Shown: piece after piece, positions 17,492 to 26,293 of the stretch
Layout of the letters: each line of letters opens with the position of its first letter
Position numbering within the stretch: position 1 is the stretch's first letter
Assembly (NCBI RefSeq): GCF_002585305.1
Contig: NZ_NUNF01000089.1
Coordinates: forward strand, 1-35,329
From: Bacillus sp. AFS037270
GTDB taxonomy: Bacteria; Bacillota; Bacilli; Bacillales_B; DSM-18226
Direction: 5' to 3'
Length of the DNA: 35,329 bases
The notes under the pieces: model-generated
The model's database searches: none
The model's input: only the letters and a program-made list of their open reading frames with translations
What the model was told of the DNA's origin: nothing
Position numbers and translations under genes: made by a program

Positions 17492-19281
17492 GTCTTAACA
17501 TTGAATTAATGGCCGAATACGAAGCGGAAAAAGAGGTTAGGAAAGCGGAACGTAAAAAGGAGTATCAAATAGAATGGCAAGAACCTATCCAATTTGATGA
17601 CTACATGCTTCCTCCCTTTCCGGTCGATGTGTTTCCAAGATGGTTACGAAATTATGTGGAAGGAGTAGCGGAATCGACACAGACACCTATAGATGCACCG
17701 GGAATGGCGGCTATATCCGTATTGTCCACAGCATTAACCAAACGATTTTATGTTTGTTTAACAGGGGAATGGAGCGAATCGTTAAACACCTATACGATTT
17801 TAGCACTACCTCCCGGTAATCGGAAAAGTTCTGTCTTTAAAGCTTTACTTGAGCCAATAATGCACTATGAAAAAGAGGAAAGGGAACGGCTAGCCAAGGA
17901 AGTATCAGAGCAAAAGGCAAAGCTTAAAGCTAAACAAAAACGTTTGGAACATCTTGAAAAGGAATATGCCAAAGATGGGAACCAAACCACCTTAAACGAA
18001 ATTTATGCTTTAACAAATGAGATTGAAGGACAAATAATGTTATCCCTTCCTCGTTTTATAACTGAAGATGTTACACCGGAAAAACTTGCAGATTTAATGG
18101 CCGAGAATAACGAAAAAATGGCCTTACTGTCTGCAGAGGGTGGTGGGATATTTAGCATTATGGCCGGACGTTATTCTTCTGATGGAAAAGCAAACCTTGA
18201 AATTTTTTTAAAAGGGTTCAGTGGTGATTACTGCGCTGTTGATCGGATTGGAAGAGCGACCATAATCCTAATTGAACCGGCTTTAACTATATGTCTTTTC
18301 TTACAGCCTCATGTGGTACAAAGTGTTCCAGCAAGTTTCTTAGAGCGTGGATTAATGCCAAGGTTTTTATTTTCCTTCCCGCGCTCTTTGGTTGGTCATC
18401 GTAAAATTTCCCCGCGGGTAATAGATGCAGAAGTAAAGAATCAATATTTGTTGAATGTCAAAAAGTTAATGTATCTGAAAGCTGACGAAGAGGTTCAGCT
18501 TACCCTTCAGAACAATGCAAGACAAGCGGAAGAAGCGTTTAGAGGAGAAATAGAAAAGATGTTTTTAGATGGTGGCGAACTGGCAGAGATGAAGGAATGG
18601 GGAAGTAAATTATCGGGGCAAATTATTCGATTGGCAGGATTACTCCATGTAGCCGAGCATGTCCAAGACTTACCGATGGACATGCCTAACATTGAGGAGA
18701 TACCAAAACAAATACAAGCAGAAACAATTATCAAAGCTCAGAAACTAGCTAGATACTTTATTGAACATGCGAAGGCCGCATATGGCTGCATGGGAGCCGA
18801 TCAAGGTACTCAAGATGCAAAGTATCTACTGGAAGTGATTAAGCGGCAGGATAAAACTGTTATTGAATATAGAGTCATTCAAAACCTTACAAGGAACCGA
18901 TTTAAAAAAGCCGTGCATCTGAAAGCGACATTATTGGAATTGGAGGAACGGGGATTCATCTATCAAACAAAAGATGGCAGAAAAGCACTGTTTGAAGTGA
19001 ATCCGAACCTTTTAGAGAGACAAAAAAGTACCCACATTACCCACAGTAGTTTACAAGTTCCGTCAGAGAGAGAAAAGCATCGTGACGATGATGGATACAC
19101 ATTGGTACACAATACACACAATTCAAGAAGAGATAAATCAAATGTGGGTAATGTGTATAAAGGTGTAGCAGGAGTACCCACGTCACAAAATCAAACACCA
19201 CAAGAGATTAAACCAAATGTGGGTAATGTGGGTAAATATCAAGGGGGAGAAAATGAAGATGATGAGGATTTGATTATCTGA
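17488..19281 (+). CDS. DUF3987 replication protein (helicase-like)
   Basis: A 597-aa DUF3987-type protein found beside Prim-Pol genes in phages and islands, probably the replication initiator or helicase. A P-loop-like segment LPPGNRKSSV (107-116) is followed by a charged coiled coil (about 125-190) and a RecA-like core with MALLSAEGGGIFSIMAGRYS. The C-terminus after about 510 is low-complexity and contains the repeated peptide NVGNVYKG / NVGNVGKY, encoded by iteron-like DNA. The GTG start overlaps the preceding gene, with GGGAGG upstream. Confidence 0.8.
   Translation: MSLNIELMAEYEAEKEVRKAERKKEYQIEWQEPIQFDDYMLPPFPVDVFPRWLRNYVEGVAESTQTPIDAPGMAAISVLSTALTKRFYVCLTGEWSESLNTYTILALPPGNRKSSVFKALLEPIMHYEKEERERLAKEVSEQKAKLKAKQKRLEHLEKEYAKDGNQTTLNEIYALTNEIEGQIMLSLPRFITEDVTPEKLADLMAENNEKMALLSAEGGGIFSIMAGRYSSDGKANLEIFLKGFSGDYCAVDRIGRATIILIEPALTICLFLQPHVVQSVPASFLERGLMPRFLFSFPRSLVGHRKISPRVIDAEVKNQYLLNVKKLMYLKADEEVQLTLQNNARQAEEAFRGEIEKMFLDGGELAEMKEWGSKLSGQIIRLAGLLHVAEHVQDLPMDMPNIEEIPKQIQAETIIKAQKLARYFIEHAKAAYGCMGADQGTQDAKYLLEVIKRQDKTVIEYRVIQNLTRNRFKKAVHLKATLLELEERGFIYQTKDGRKALFEVNPNLLERQKSTHITHSSLQVPSEREKHRDDDGYTLVHNTHNSRRDKSNVGNVYKGVAGVPTSQNQTPQEIKPNVGNVGKYQGGENEDDEDLII
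19029..19234. repeat. Iteron-like repeats in the 3' end of the replication gene
   Basis: A 17-bp unit TGTGGGTAATGTGGGTA occurs exactly at 19218-19234, in exact inverted orientation at 19029-19045, and with two mismatches at 19143-19159. Replication proteins of small elements often bind such repeats at their origin, so this may be the element's replication origin or an autoregulatory site. Confidence 0.6.
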
Positions 19282-19712
19282 TGGACTGTGTAAGTATTAT
19301 CCAATCAGTTGAGCGGCTGGGAGCAGAGTTATTACTTGATGGTGACCATATCCGTATCAAAAAAGGCAAATGTCTCCCAGATTCAATTATTGCTTGCATA
19401 GGAGACAATAAGAGGGAGATATTATCCATTCTTAAAAGGGATGACCGAGCCAAGCAAGCTGGCTTTATGGTTGCCATTCCGGGAGAACTTTACACTGTTA
19501 CTTTAAGCAATGTAAGCAGCATCTATGTTGAACATATTGAAGGCGGTTGGGAAGCATGGAGGGAAACCTATTATCCCTACCAGCGCAAAGCAATAAGTAA
19601 CAAAATAATAGCAACTGGAAACACATTTGATTTTGTCCTTCTAAAAGTAAATCAATACCTTGTTTATATTATAAAAAAGAGAAAACATGACAACCATTCT
19701 AGGCCGTGTTAA
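19281..19712 (+). CDS. Small island protein with TubC-N-like domain
   Basis: A 143-aa protein. The first 55 residues (SIIQSVERLGAELLLDGDH, then IRIKKGKCLPDSIIACI) resemble the short TubC N-terminal docking fold that also occurs in proteins encoded near phage and plasmid primases. The remainder is unassigned. Its ATG overlaps the TGA of the replication gene by one base, so the two are coupled. A role as adaptor in replication is only a guess. Confidence 0.65.
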   Translation: MDCVSIIQSVERLGAELLLDGDHIRIKKGKCLPDSIIACIGDNKREILSILKRDDRAKQAGFMVAIPGELYTVTLSNVSSIYVEHIEGGWEAWRETYYPYQRKAISNKIIATGNTFDFVLLKVNQYLVYIIKKRKHDNHSRPC

Positions 19713-19834
19713 GGTTTGCCTCTAAATTCCTCATTTTGCAATTACTAACGAAATGTACTAAAGCCTACTAAAAAATGTACCATCATAATCGCTGGATAGT
19801 ATGAGTTTAAGCCTTTTAAGGGAGGATTGAAAAA

Positions 19835-20071
19835 ATGGCTGCACTGTATAAAAACGAAGTAAGGTTGAATAGGCCCCAAGACGTTCGGAGAATGTTGTCC
19901 AGGGTTATTAATTACTTATTAACTACTGGAGAAATGACGAATGAGAAAGCAAAGGCCATTAACGCTTTATCAAATACAACGCTAAAAAGTATAGAAATGG
20001 GAGACTTACAAGAAGAACTTGAACAACTCAAGGAAGTGGTGCAAAAACTAGAGGGGAGGGCAAATAAATGA
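19835..20071 (+). CDS. Small island protein, unknown function
   Basis: A 78-aa protein with sequence RPQDVRRMLSRVINYLLTTG followed by a C-terminal coiled coil (about 57-74). I recall similar short proteins in Firmicute prophages and islands near replication or packaging genes, without assigned function. GGGAGG lies before the ATG. It overlaps the next gene as ATGA. Confidence 0.65.
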   Translation: MAALYKNEVRLNRPQDVRRMLSRVINYLLTTGEMTNEKAKAINALSNTTLKSIEMGDLQEELEQLKEVVQKLEGRANK

Positions 20072-20625
20072 GTGTTAAAGCTAGCTTAAATACTTTAAAA
20101 AAAATGAACGAAAAGATGTACCCTAAATTAAGTGCTGATGAACGTTTTGCAATGGTTATCAAGACATTTGTTAATGGTGATGAAGTACAACGTGAAAAGC
20201 TTGTAAAGTCATGCCCAATAGTTAACTATTCTGAATCGGAACACGCCTATACAGTAAGAATGGAGGCTTCCAGGGATATCGTTACAGTCTTTATAATTCA
20301 ACTTTTAGAATACGACAAAATTATATCTATTATGAAAATCCTAAAAGGGCTTAATTACAAAGTACAAGGGTTTAATGTAATGAAAATAGTTAGTGAGGTC
20401 CAAGCTTTTCTATTAGCGTTTGAAACCTTTTGTGAGGAGCATGTGGGGATGGTTTCAAGGGATATGATTCAGGCTTGGTACGGTTATGATGAAAGGTATA
20501 TAAAAATGATGGAAGAAATCAAGTATTTCATAGATATTCATCAAATCAATCCGGATATGGAACTAAAGGGAATGTGGTTAGAGAAGGTCTTTTTAAACGC
20601 ATGGATAACTAGGTTGAAAGTTTGA
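20068..20625 (+). CDS. Island protein, unknown function
   Basis: A 185-aa, largely helical soluble protein that I do not recognise; no catalytic motif, signal or membrane segment is seen. It is translationally coupled to the 78-aa gene and is the last gene before a terminator, closing the rightward replication operon. A phage-satellite or island accessory role is likely from context only. Confidence 0.6.
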   Translation: MSVKASLNTLKKMNEKMYPKLSADERFAMVIKTFVNGDEVQREKLVKSCPIVNYSESEHAYTVRMEASRDIVTVFIIQLLEYDKIISIMKILKGLNYKVQGFNVMKIVSEVQAFLLAFETFCEEHVGMVSRDMIQAWYGYDERYIKMMEEIKYFIDIHQINPDMELKGMWLEKVFLNAWITRLKV

Positions 20626-20667
20626 TAAGAGAAAGCAATAGGGTACAAAAAACTCCGTGAAATTTTA

Positions 20668-20699
20668 TGTCTAGGGTAAGGGCCCCCTAGGCATTTTTT
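20668..20699 (+). terminator. Rho-independent terminator of the replication operon
   Basis: CTAGGG (20671-20676) and CCCTAG (20685-20690), extendable by three pairs, are followed by TTTTTT at 20694-20699. Confidence 0.75.
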
Positions 20700-20711
20700 C
20701 TTTGCTTTCAG

Positions 20712-20738
20712 TATAATAGTTGTAGGAACGCACGTTCG
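20712..20738 (+). promoter_or_regulatory. Promoter with LexA (SOS) box
   Basis: TATAAT at 20712-20717 is followed by GGAACGCACGTTCG (20725-20738). This matches the B. subtilis LexA/DinR consensus CGAACRNRYGTTCG in all but the first base. No good -35 is seen. I infer DNA-damage control of the small ORF just downstream, and possibly readthrough toward the ssp genes. Confidence 0.65.
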
Positions 20739-20762
20739 ATGCGTTGTATAGGAGGTGATTTA

Positions 20763-21004
20763 ATGCCGTATCATATAATGCTGGCAAGAAAAATTTCTAA
20801 TTTGAAAGGTGATCTACAAAATTAAGTCCAAAAAATGATTTTACGAATGGACAATTAAATTTTTATGTAACCCTTGATGAAATTGAGAAGGGTGAGCTAC
20901 CGGAAAAGCTAGAGCCAATACATAAGAGTATTTTACCCGATATTGAAACAAGTTATTTACATTTCTTCAGCTATTATAAATTGACTGAATATTCTATTTA
21001 TTAA
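20763..21004 (+). pseudogene. Frameshifted small SOS-promoter ORF
   Basis: A perfect AGGAGGTGAT ribosome site (20750-20759) precedes ATG 20763, but the frame closes after 20 codons at TAA 20823-20825. One frame over, an uninterrupted 60-codon stretch without a start codon runs from 20816 to TAA 21002-21004 (ending HFFSYYKLTEYSIY). One extra A in the AAAA run 20818-20821 would join both into an approximately 80-aa protein. I read it as a single-base deletion, unless it is a sequencing error or a recoding site. The family is not recognised. Confidence 0.6.
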
Positions 21005-21063
21005 CCGCAAATACCCTTGCCACTGTTTAACTAAAATCAAACACTATTTATTTTTAATTATAC

Positions 21064-21092
21064 TTTATCTGGAATTATCTCTCCAGTATAAT
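21064..21092 (+). promoter_or_regulatory. sspB: Candidate sspB promoter with spacer operator
   Basis: TTTATC (21064-21069) is 17 bases from a perfect TATAAT (21087-21092). The spacer carries CTGGA-N8-TCCAG (21069-21086), an inverted repeat whose half-sites recur in the leader at 21114-21135. A repressor or activator site is likely, but the regulator is unknown. Confidence 0.5.
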
Positions 21093-21108
21093 TATAAGGT
21101 AGGTAGAG

Positions 21109-22023
21109 ATGTTTTCTGGAGAAGTGTCTCCAGAAATGAAGGAGAGATTAAAATTGGGTTTTGGTCAACATCAGAGCTTTTATTTAAGAACATATTGGTT
21201 AAGGAAAGCTATACAACAAATTGAATTAGAAAATAGATTTTTTTATGAAAAGAATGCATCAGAGTTAATTGGATTAGGTTCAAATATGGTAGCTTCATTA
21301 AAACATTGGATTGTTGCAACTGAAATTTGTGAAACTATGAAAAATGAAGCTGATAATAAAGTTGTCCATAGAAAATCAGCATTTGGAGAAATTTTTAATG
21401 CCTATGATCCTTATATTGAATTTAATGATACTGCTAGTATAATTCATTACCATCTAGTAGACGATATTGAACCTTGTACCGCATGGTATTGGTTTTTTAA
21501 TGTGTATGATAAAGCTTCTTTTGAAAAAGAAGAAGCCCTAAATGATTTTATAGCTTGGTTAAATAAAAGCTATGATGCTAAAAACTCTACGATTACATTA
21601 GAAAGAGACCTAGAATGTTTAATAAAACAATACTATTCAAAAAATAAGTTAATTGATCCGGAAGAAGTTATCCAAAGTCCTTTAGCTCCTCTTAATCTAT
21701 TAGAAGAAAAGAATGGAAGAGTATATAAAAAATCTCCAAACTATGAGGATATTGGATTAACTGCACTTATGTATGTTTTATTGAAACATGGCCAATATGA
21801 AATTTCAATAAATGAAATTGAGAAGAGTAAAAACTTATGGGGAAAAGTTTTTAACTTACAGAGAAGCGAAATCGTTAAGGCAATTGAGCAACTCGTTTCT
21901 AAATCTAAATATCCACTCGAATTTGACAGAACAAATAGGTTGGATTTAGTTAGGGTAAAACAAGTAGACCCAATTGAGTTTTTAAAAGAGGAATATATTA
22001 GGAAAGAAAGGGCATCAATATGA
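21109..22023 (+). CDS. sspB: SspB-like DUF4007 protein (DNA phosphorothioation)
   Basis: SspB carries the DUF4007 domain and is the strand-nicking component of single-strand phosphorothioate modification. The domain is seen as FGQHQSFYLRTYWLRKA (18-34) and LGSNMVASLKHWIVATEI (56-73). The 304-aa frame opens at ATG 21109 behind a weak AGGTAGG. However, an in-frame TTG at 21154 lies seven bases after a strong AAGGAGAG and just before the conserved domain, so the true product may be 289 aa. The stop overlaps the sspC start as ATGA. Base composition is clearly more AT-rich than in the core genes. Confidence 0.8.
   Translation: MFSGEVSPEMKERLKLGFGQHQSFYLRTYWLRKAIQQIELENRFFYEKNASELIGLGSNMVASLKHWIVATEICETMKNEADNKVVHRKSAFGEIFNAYDPYIEFNDTASIIHYHLVDDIEPCTAWYWFFNVYDKASFEKEEALNDFIAWLNKSYDAKNSTITLERDLECLIKQYYSKNKLIDPEEVIQSPLAPLNLLEEKNGRVYKKSPNYEDIGLTALMYVLLKHGQYEISINEIEKSKNLWGKVFNLQRSEIVKAIEQLVSKSKYPLEFDRTNRLDLVRVKQVDPIEFLKEEYIRKERASI
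21114..21135. repeat. Perfect inverted repeat at the 5' end of sspB
   Basis: TTCTGGAGA (21114-21122), loop AGTG, TCTCCAGAA (21127-21135). Its half-sites repeat those in the promoter spacer 40 bases upstream. If translation starts at TTG 21154 this is in the leader and may be a second operator or a hairpin. Confidence 0.65.
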
Positions 22024-25000
22024 TTCCATTAAAGAGTAAATTTAAAACAAGTGTAAATATTAAACTTGATTTAGGAAGTTATTGGATACAAGACCGTTAT
22101 ATCCCTACACCTACTCATATAGAGAGTCTTACAGGAATATTAGAGGGATTTTTAGATTATGATAAAAAATCCCATATACTGGTGGGGTCATATGGTTCAG
22201 GGAAATCAATGATTGGTGCGCTGATTTCTAATATTGTTTCAAAAAATGTTGGGGTAACCGATATAAACAAACTTATTGCAAAATTTGATAAGGTTAATAC
22301 GGAAGAGAGTGCAGTAATTGAACTATTACAAAAAATACAAAATCACAATAAAACGTTTATTCCTGTGGTGATTAACGGTAAGCAAGGTAGATTCCGTGAG
22401 GCAGTTATTTCTTCTATACACAAATCATTAAAGCAATTTAATTTAAACTTTACACTTCCTTCCACAGTAGATGAGATTAAGTCGAAGATAATTACATGGA
22501 GAGAACAATTTAATGAAACATATAAAAAGTTTCAAATTTTATTGGAAGAAAAAAAATGGGATTTAAATGTATTCCTAAGTGATATTGAAGAGTATGATAT
22601 AGCTGCAATTGATTGGTTCAAAGAAATGTATCCTTCCTTAACTGCGGGAGCTGAATTTACACTTTCTTATAATATCGATCTTAATGAGCATTTATCATAT
22701 ATTCTTAAAGAACTAGACGGTAGAGGTTATGGACTCTTTTTAGTTTATGATGAATTTGGTAGATTTCTCCAAAGTGTAGATAAGTATGAGACAGTTGAAG
22801 CCATGCAAGATATTCAAGATATTGCAGAACTTGCTGACCATCATAAAAGTAATAACTTTAATGTTCTGCTAATTACACATAGAAACCTAAAACAGTACTT
22901 CCTAAGTTATGGAGAAGAATTACAAAATGAATTTCAACGAATACAAGGGCGCTTTAGAATTTATCACACTCACAGTGACCCAGCTACATTTATTAGGCTT
23001 TCTTGTCAGGTTACAGAGAATTATAGAGAATTTTGGAATAAGGATTATTATTTTGAAAGTGAAATTATTAAATATGACTTATTTCCTGAATTAAATGGAA
23101 GGGAAAAAAAATCAATAATAGTAGAGAATTCTTTCCCACTACATCCTGTTACGATGTTTGCTCTTCCAAGATTGGCTAATGCGGTTGCTCAAAACGAAAG
23201 AACTTTATTCACTTTCTTAGAGAGCAATGAAGTTGGAGGATTGAAGAGATATTTTGAGGTAGAACGAACATGGTACTATCCTCATAATTTATTTGATTAT
23301 TTCGAGCCAGCATTTCAAGAATTTATGACTGACTCACTAATTGGAAGGTCTTATTATAAGTATTTAAGAGTTCAAAAAAAGGTTGGTAACTCTCCAACCG
23401 CTAATTTTGAAACGCAATTGTTAAAACTAATAACGCTTTGGGATATTTCTAACCTTGGCAATAATCAAAAACTCACCAAGGAGTTTATGGCTTTTGCCCT
23501 AAACTGGGATGTTTTGAAGGTCAATAAAATAACTAGCCTTTTAGAAAGTAAAAAACTTATAAGATATAGTTTGTTTAATAATAATTGGGAAATTTTTGAA
23601 GGAAGCAGTATTGACGTTAGTAAAAAAATCGAAGAAATTAAAAATGAGGGTATAGATAAAAAACAAAAGTTAACCTTATTATCTAATGTTTTAGATAATA
23701 GATATGAATATCCTAAAAGATATAATGATGAAAAAAATATGATAAGGTTCGCTACTATTTATCCGGTTTATGCTAGTGATCTAACTTTAGAATTTAGCAC
23801 AAATAGTCCAAATGTAGATAAGAGTTCGGATATGAACATTTTCTATGTAATACCAGACAAAGAAATTGAAGACACTAAAAATTTGATTTTAGAGCTAACA
23901 AAGAAGGATCAAACAACCTTATTTGTTTTACCTTATCAAGAATTGCTTAATATAGATGATAATTTATCGAAACTAGTTTCAATTGAGAAGTTGCTTGAAG
24001 ATAAATATTTCCTAAATGAAGACTTAATTGTTGAAGAAGAACTATTAAAAATTAAAGAAAATACCTTATTTACAATAAAAGAAACTTTAGAACTTATAAC
24101 TCATTTTAAAAAATCCTACTGGTTTCATAATGGTAAAGACTTAAAAATTAAAAGCAAAATTTCTCTTAGCGAGAACTTATCTAACATTATGTGGGATATT
24201 TTTGGTAAAACTCCAAAAATAAATAATGAATCTTTTAATCGAAGAAATATCTCTAAACAACAATTAAAAGCAGCTAAAGAGGTAGTAGATGCAATTATAG
24301 GGATTAAAAGTAATGTTAATGAATTAAAAGGGCCTTCTAAATTAATATATGCTTCAATAGTGAAAAATAACAAAATTAATGAGGCGAATGAGACAGAAGA
24401 AATATCTGAACTTAGATTAAACCTGATGAATCAACTTAAGTTAGGTCAAGGGGATTTCACAACACTTCTAGCTGTATTTAAGGACAAGCCTTTTGGTATT
24501 AGGGAACCTAACATTCCAGTATTACTAACATCTGTATTAAAACAGGAATGGAAAAATTTAATGTTTTACCATAAGGATGGGTCCTATATTAATGACATGG
24601 ATGGGGATATATTATTCGATAGAATGTTAGATAAACCGGAGAACTATTCATTCTCATATCAGTCACTTAATGATAAATACAAAGAAGTTATTAAAGATAT
24701 TGATGAATGTTTCGAGTTATATATAGATGAAAGTGACGCATCTTTTCATTCATCTGTTCGAACTAACAGAATTTTATCAAAGTGGTTCAGAAGTTTACCT
24801 AAAATCACTCAGAAAACTAATAAGTTATCTAAGAAAGCCTTATTATTTAAGCAGTTGATCAAGAAAGGCGAATTTGAACCAGACGTTGCTCTTGATTCAC
24901 TTTATGAGTTGGATATAGATAAAAATTCCATTAAACTTATAAAAAATGAAAGTGAAAATTATTACGATAATCATAAAGGGTTAATAGAAACGACAATTTT

Positions 25001-25436
25001 TAATTTAACTGGTGTTAATTCTTTCGATGAACTATTAGACTCAATACAGAAAAAAACCGAATTTGAAAAAGTAGACAACAAATTAAATAACCTAATTCTG
25101 AAGTCAAATAGCGAAAATTGGGTAGATATTTTATCTTTTGAGTTAGTCGGTGTTAAAAGAGAGGAATGGTCAGATGCTACTGACGAGGTATTCTTTAAAA
25201 CCATCAATTCTCTAATAAAAATTGACAGTAGTACAGATTTGAAGGACCAATATTACGAAGTCAAAATTGAAAATGAAATTATGGCGATACCAAAGGTTGA
25301 TCTTTCATCAAAAGGGAAATTAATTTACTCGAACATGAAAACTGATTTAGAATTAATGGGCAGAAAACTACCCAATGAGGAAATAATAGCAGTGGTATTT
25401 AGGGTTTTAGTCGATCTCTATAAGGAAAACAGATAA
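22020..25436 (+). CDS. sspC: SspC-like P-loop ATPase (DNA phosphorothioation)
   Basis: SspC is the ATPase of the SspBCD modification complex. This 1138-aa protein has Walker A GSYGSGKS at 56-63 and a Walker B-like FLVYDEFG at 240-247. Helix-rich regions of no recognisable fold follow to the C-terminus. The first 400 residues also recall the large ATPases of BREX systems (BrxC type), a distant relationship that could mislead on its own. The DUF4007 gene before it and the PAPS-reductase-like gene after it decide for SspC. AAAGGG stands before the ATG, which overlaps the sspB stop. Confidence 0.8.
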   Translation: MIPLKSKFKTSVNIKLDLGSYWIQDRYIPTPTHIESLTGILEGFLDYDKKSHILVGSYGSGKSMIGALISNIVSKNVGVTDINKLIAKFDKVNTEESAVIELLQKIQNHNKTFIPVVINGKQGRFREAVISSIHKSLKQFNLNFTLPSTVDEIKSKIITWREQFNETYKKFQILLEEKKWDLNVFLSDIEEYDIAAIDWFKEMYPSLTAGAEFTLSYNIDLNEHLSYILKELDGRGYGLFLVYDEFGRFLQSVDKYETVEAMQDIQDIAELADHHKSNNFNVLLITHRNLKQYFLSYGEELQNEFQRIQGRFRIYHTHSDPATFIRLSCQVTENYREFWNKDYYFESEIIKYDLFPELNGREKKSIIVENSFPLHPVTMFALPRLANAVAQNERTLFTFLESNEVGGLKRYFEVERTWYYPHNLFDYFEPAFQEFMTDSLIGRSYYKYLRVQKKVGNSPTANFETQLLKLITLWDISNLGNNQKLTKEFMAFALNWDVLKVNKITSLLESKKLIRYSLFNNNWEIFEGSSIDVSKKIEEIKNEGIDKKQKLTLLSNVLDNRYEYPKRYNDEKNMIRFATIYPVYASDLTLEFSTNSPNVDKSSDMNIFYVIPDKEIEDTKNLILELTKKDQTTLFVLPYQELLNIDDNLSKLVSIEKLLEDKYFLNEDLIVEEELLKIKENTLFTIKETLELITHFKKSYWFHNGKDLKIKSKISLSENLSNIMWDIFGKTPKINNESFNRRNISKQQLKAAKEVVDAIIGIKSNVNELKGPSKLIYASIVKNNKINEANETEEISELRLNLMNQLKLGQGDFTTLLAVFKDKPFGIREPNIPVLLTSVLKQEWKNLMFYHKDGSYINDMDGDILFDRMLDKPENYSFSYQSLNDKYKEVIKDIDECFELYIDESDASFHSSVRTNRILSKWFRSLPKITQKTNKLSKKALLFKQLIKKGEFEPDVALDSLYELDIDKNSIKLIKNESENYYDNHKGLIETTIFNLTGVNSFDELLDSIQKKTEFEKVDNKLNNLILKSNSENWVDILSFELVGVKREEWSDATDEVFFKTINSLIKIDSSTDLKDQYYEVKIENEIMAIPKVDLSSKGKLIYSNMKTDLELMGRKLPNEEIIAVVFRVLVDLYKENR

Positions 25437-25453
25437 TAAAAGGGATGGTTTGC

Positions 25454-26269
25454 ATGTACGGGAGAGAACCTATTTATATAGCGATGTTTAGCGGAGGTGC
25501 AGCAAGTTCATATGTTGCATATTTAATGACTCAAAAGCATGGAAAAGAAAAATCAAAATTGTTTTTTACAGATACCTTATGGGAACATAAAGATAATAAA
25601 AGATTTATGGTAGAAGTGGCTGAGGAAATTGGAATAGAAATAGAAACGGTAAGGGATGGAAGGACTCCTGAGGAAGTTTTTGAAGAAACTCGATTTTTGG
25701 GAAATTCAAGACTTGCTAAATGTTCTTCTGAATTAAAAGTACGTCAAACTATGATTTACCTTGAAGATTTGCGTGATCAAGGATATGAACCCGTTCTTTA
25801 TTTTGGGATAGGTAAACATGAGAAGCGTAGAAGAGAGGGAATAGAAGCTTTATATAGCCATTTTTTAATGCCTCGAGACGGAGAAGAGCAGCCAATAAAA
25901 ACAGTGTTCCCTTTATACGAAAGTAATATATCCGATGATGAAATAAAGAGAATCATCACAGAAGATTGGAACATAAAACTACCTGAGATGTATCAGCTAG
26001 GGTTCTCTCATGCCAACTGTGGTGGACGTTGTGTAAGAGGCGGATTTAATCATTACAAACATTTATATGAAACATGGCCAAGTGTATATATTGAACAAGA
26101 AAATATGGAAAAAAGATTACGGGAGCAATTGGGCGATGTTACCATCCTTAAGAGAAATGGAAAACCTTATACACTGGAAGAATACAGAAAAGAATTAGGA
26201 CTTGATTCAGAGATAGCAAGAAAACTTGTTGAGGAAAATGACGTACCTTGTGTATGTCATTATGCATAG
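25454..26269 (+). CDS. sspD: SspD-like ATP pyrophosphatase, PAPS-reductase family
   Basis: SspD, like DndC, activates the DNA backbone with ATP for sulfur insertion. The PP-loop variant is SGGAASS (13-19 counted from ATG 25454). Conserved cysteines C90 (KCSSELK), C189 and C193 (NCGGRC), and C266/C268 near the C-terminus could hold an iron-sulfur cluster or pass sulfur. I prefer ATG 25454 (271 aa), nine bases after AAAAGGG; ATG 25445 abuts that site. It is the third gene of the unit and ends before a strong terminator. A generic PAPS reductase is unlikely in this context. Confidence 0.82.
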   Translation: MYGREPIYIAMFSGGAASSYVAYLMTQKHGKEKSKLFFTDTLWEHKDNKRFMVEVAEEIGIEIETVRDGRTPEEVFEETRFLGNSRLAKCSSELKVRQTMIYLEDLRDQGYEPVLYFGIGKHEKRRREGIEALYSHFLMPRDGEEQPIKTVFPLYESNISDDEIKRIITEDWNIKLPEMYQLGFSHANCGGRCVRGGFNHYKHLYETWPSVYIEQENMEKRLREQLGDVTILKRNGKPYTLEEYRKELGLDSEIARKLVEENDVPCVCHYA

Positions 26270-26293
26270 GAAATATGGCCAAGTATGAGCTTG

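Noticed and set aside
22020..26269. Reading the ATPase plus PAPS-reductase-like gene as type IV BREX
   Set aside because: No PglZ and no BrxL are present, and the order DUF4007-ATPase-PAPS-like is that of SspBCD.
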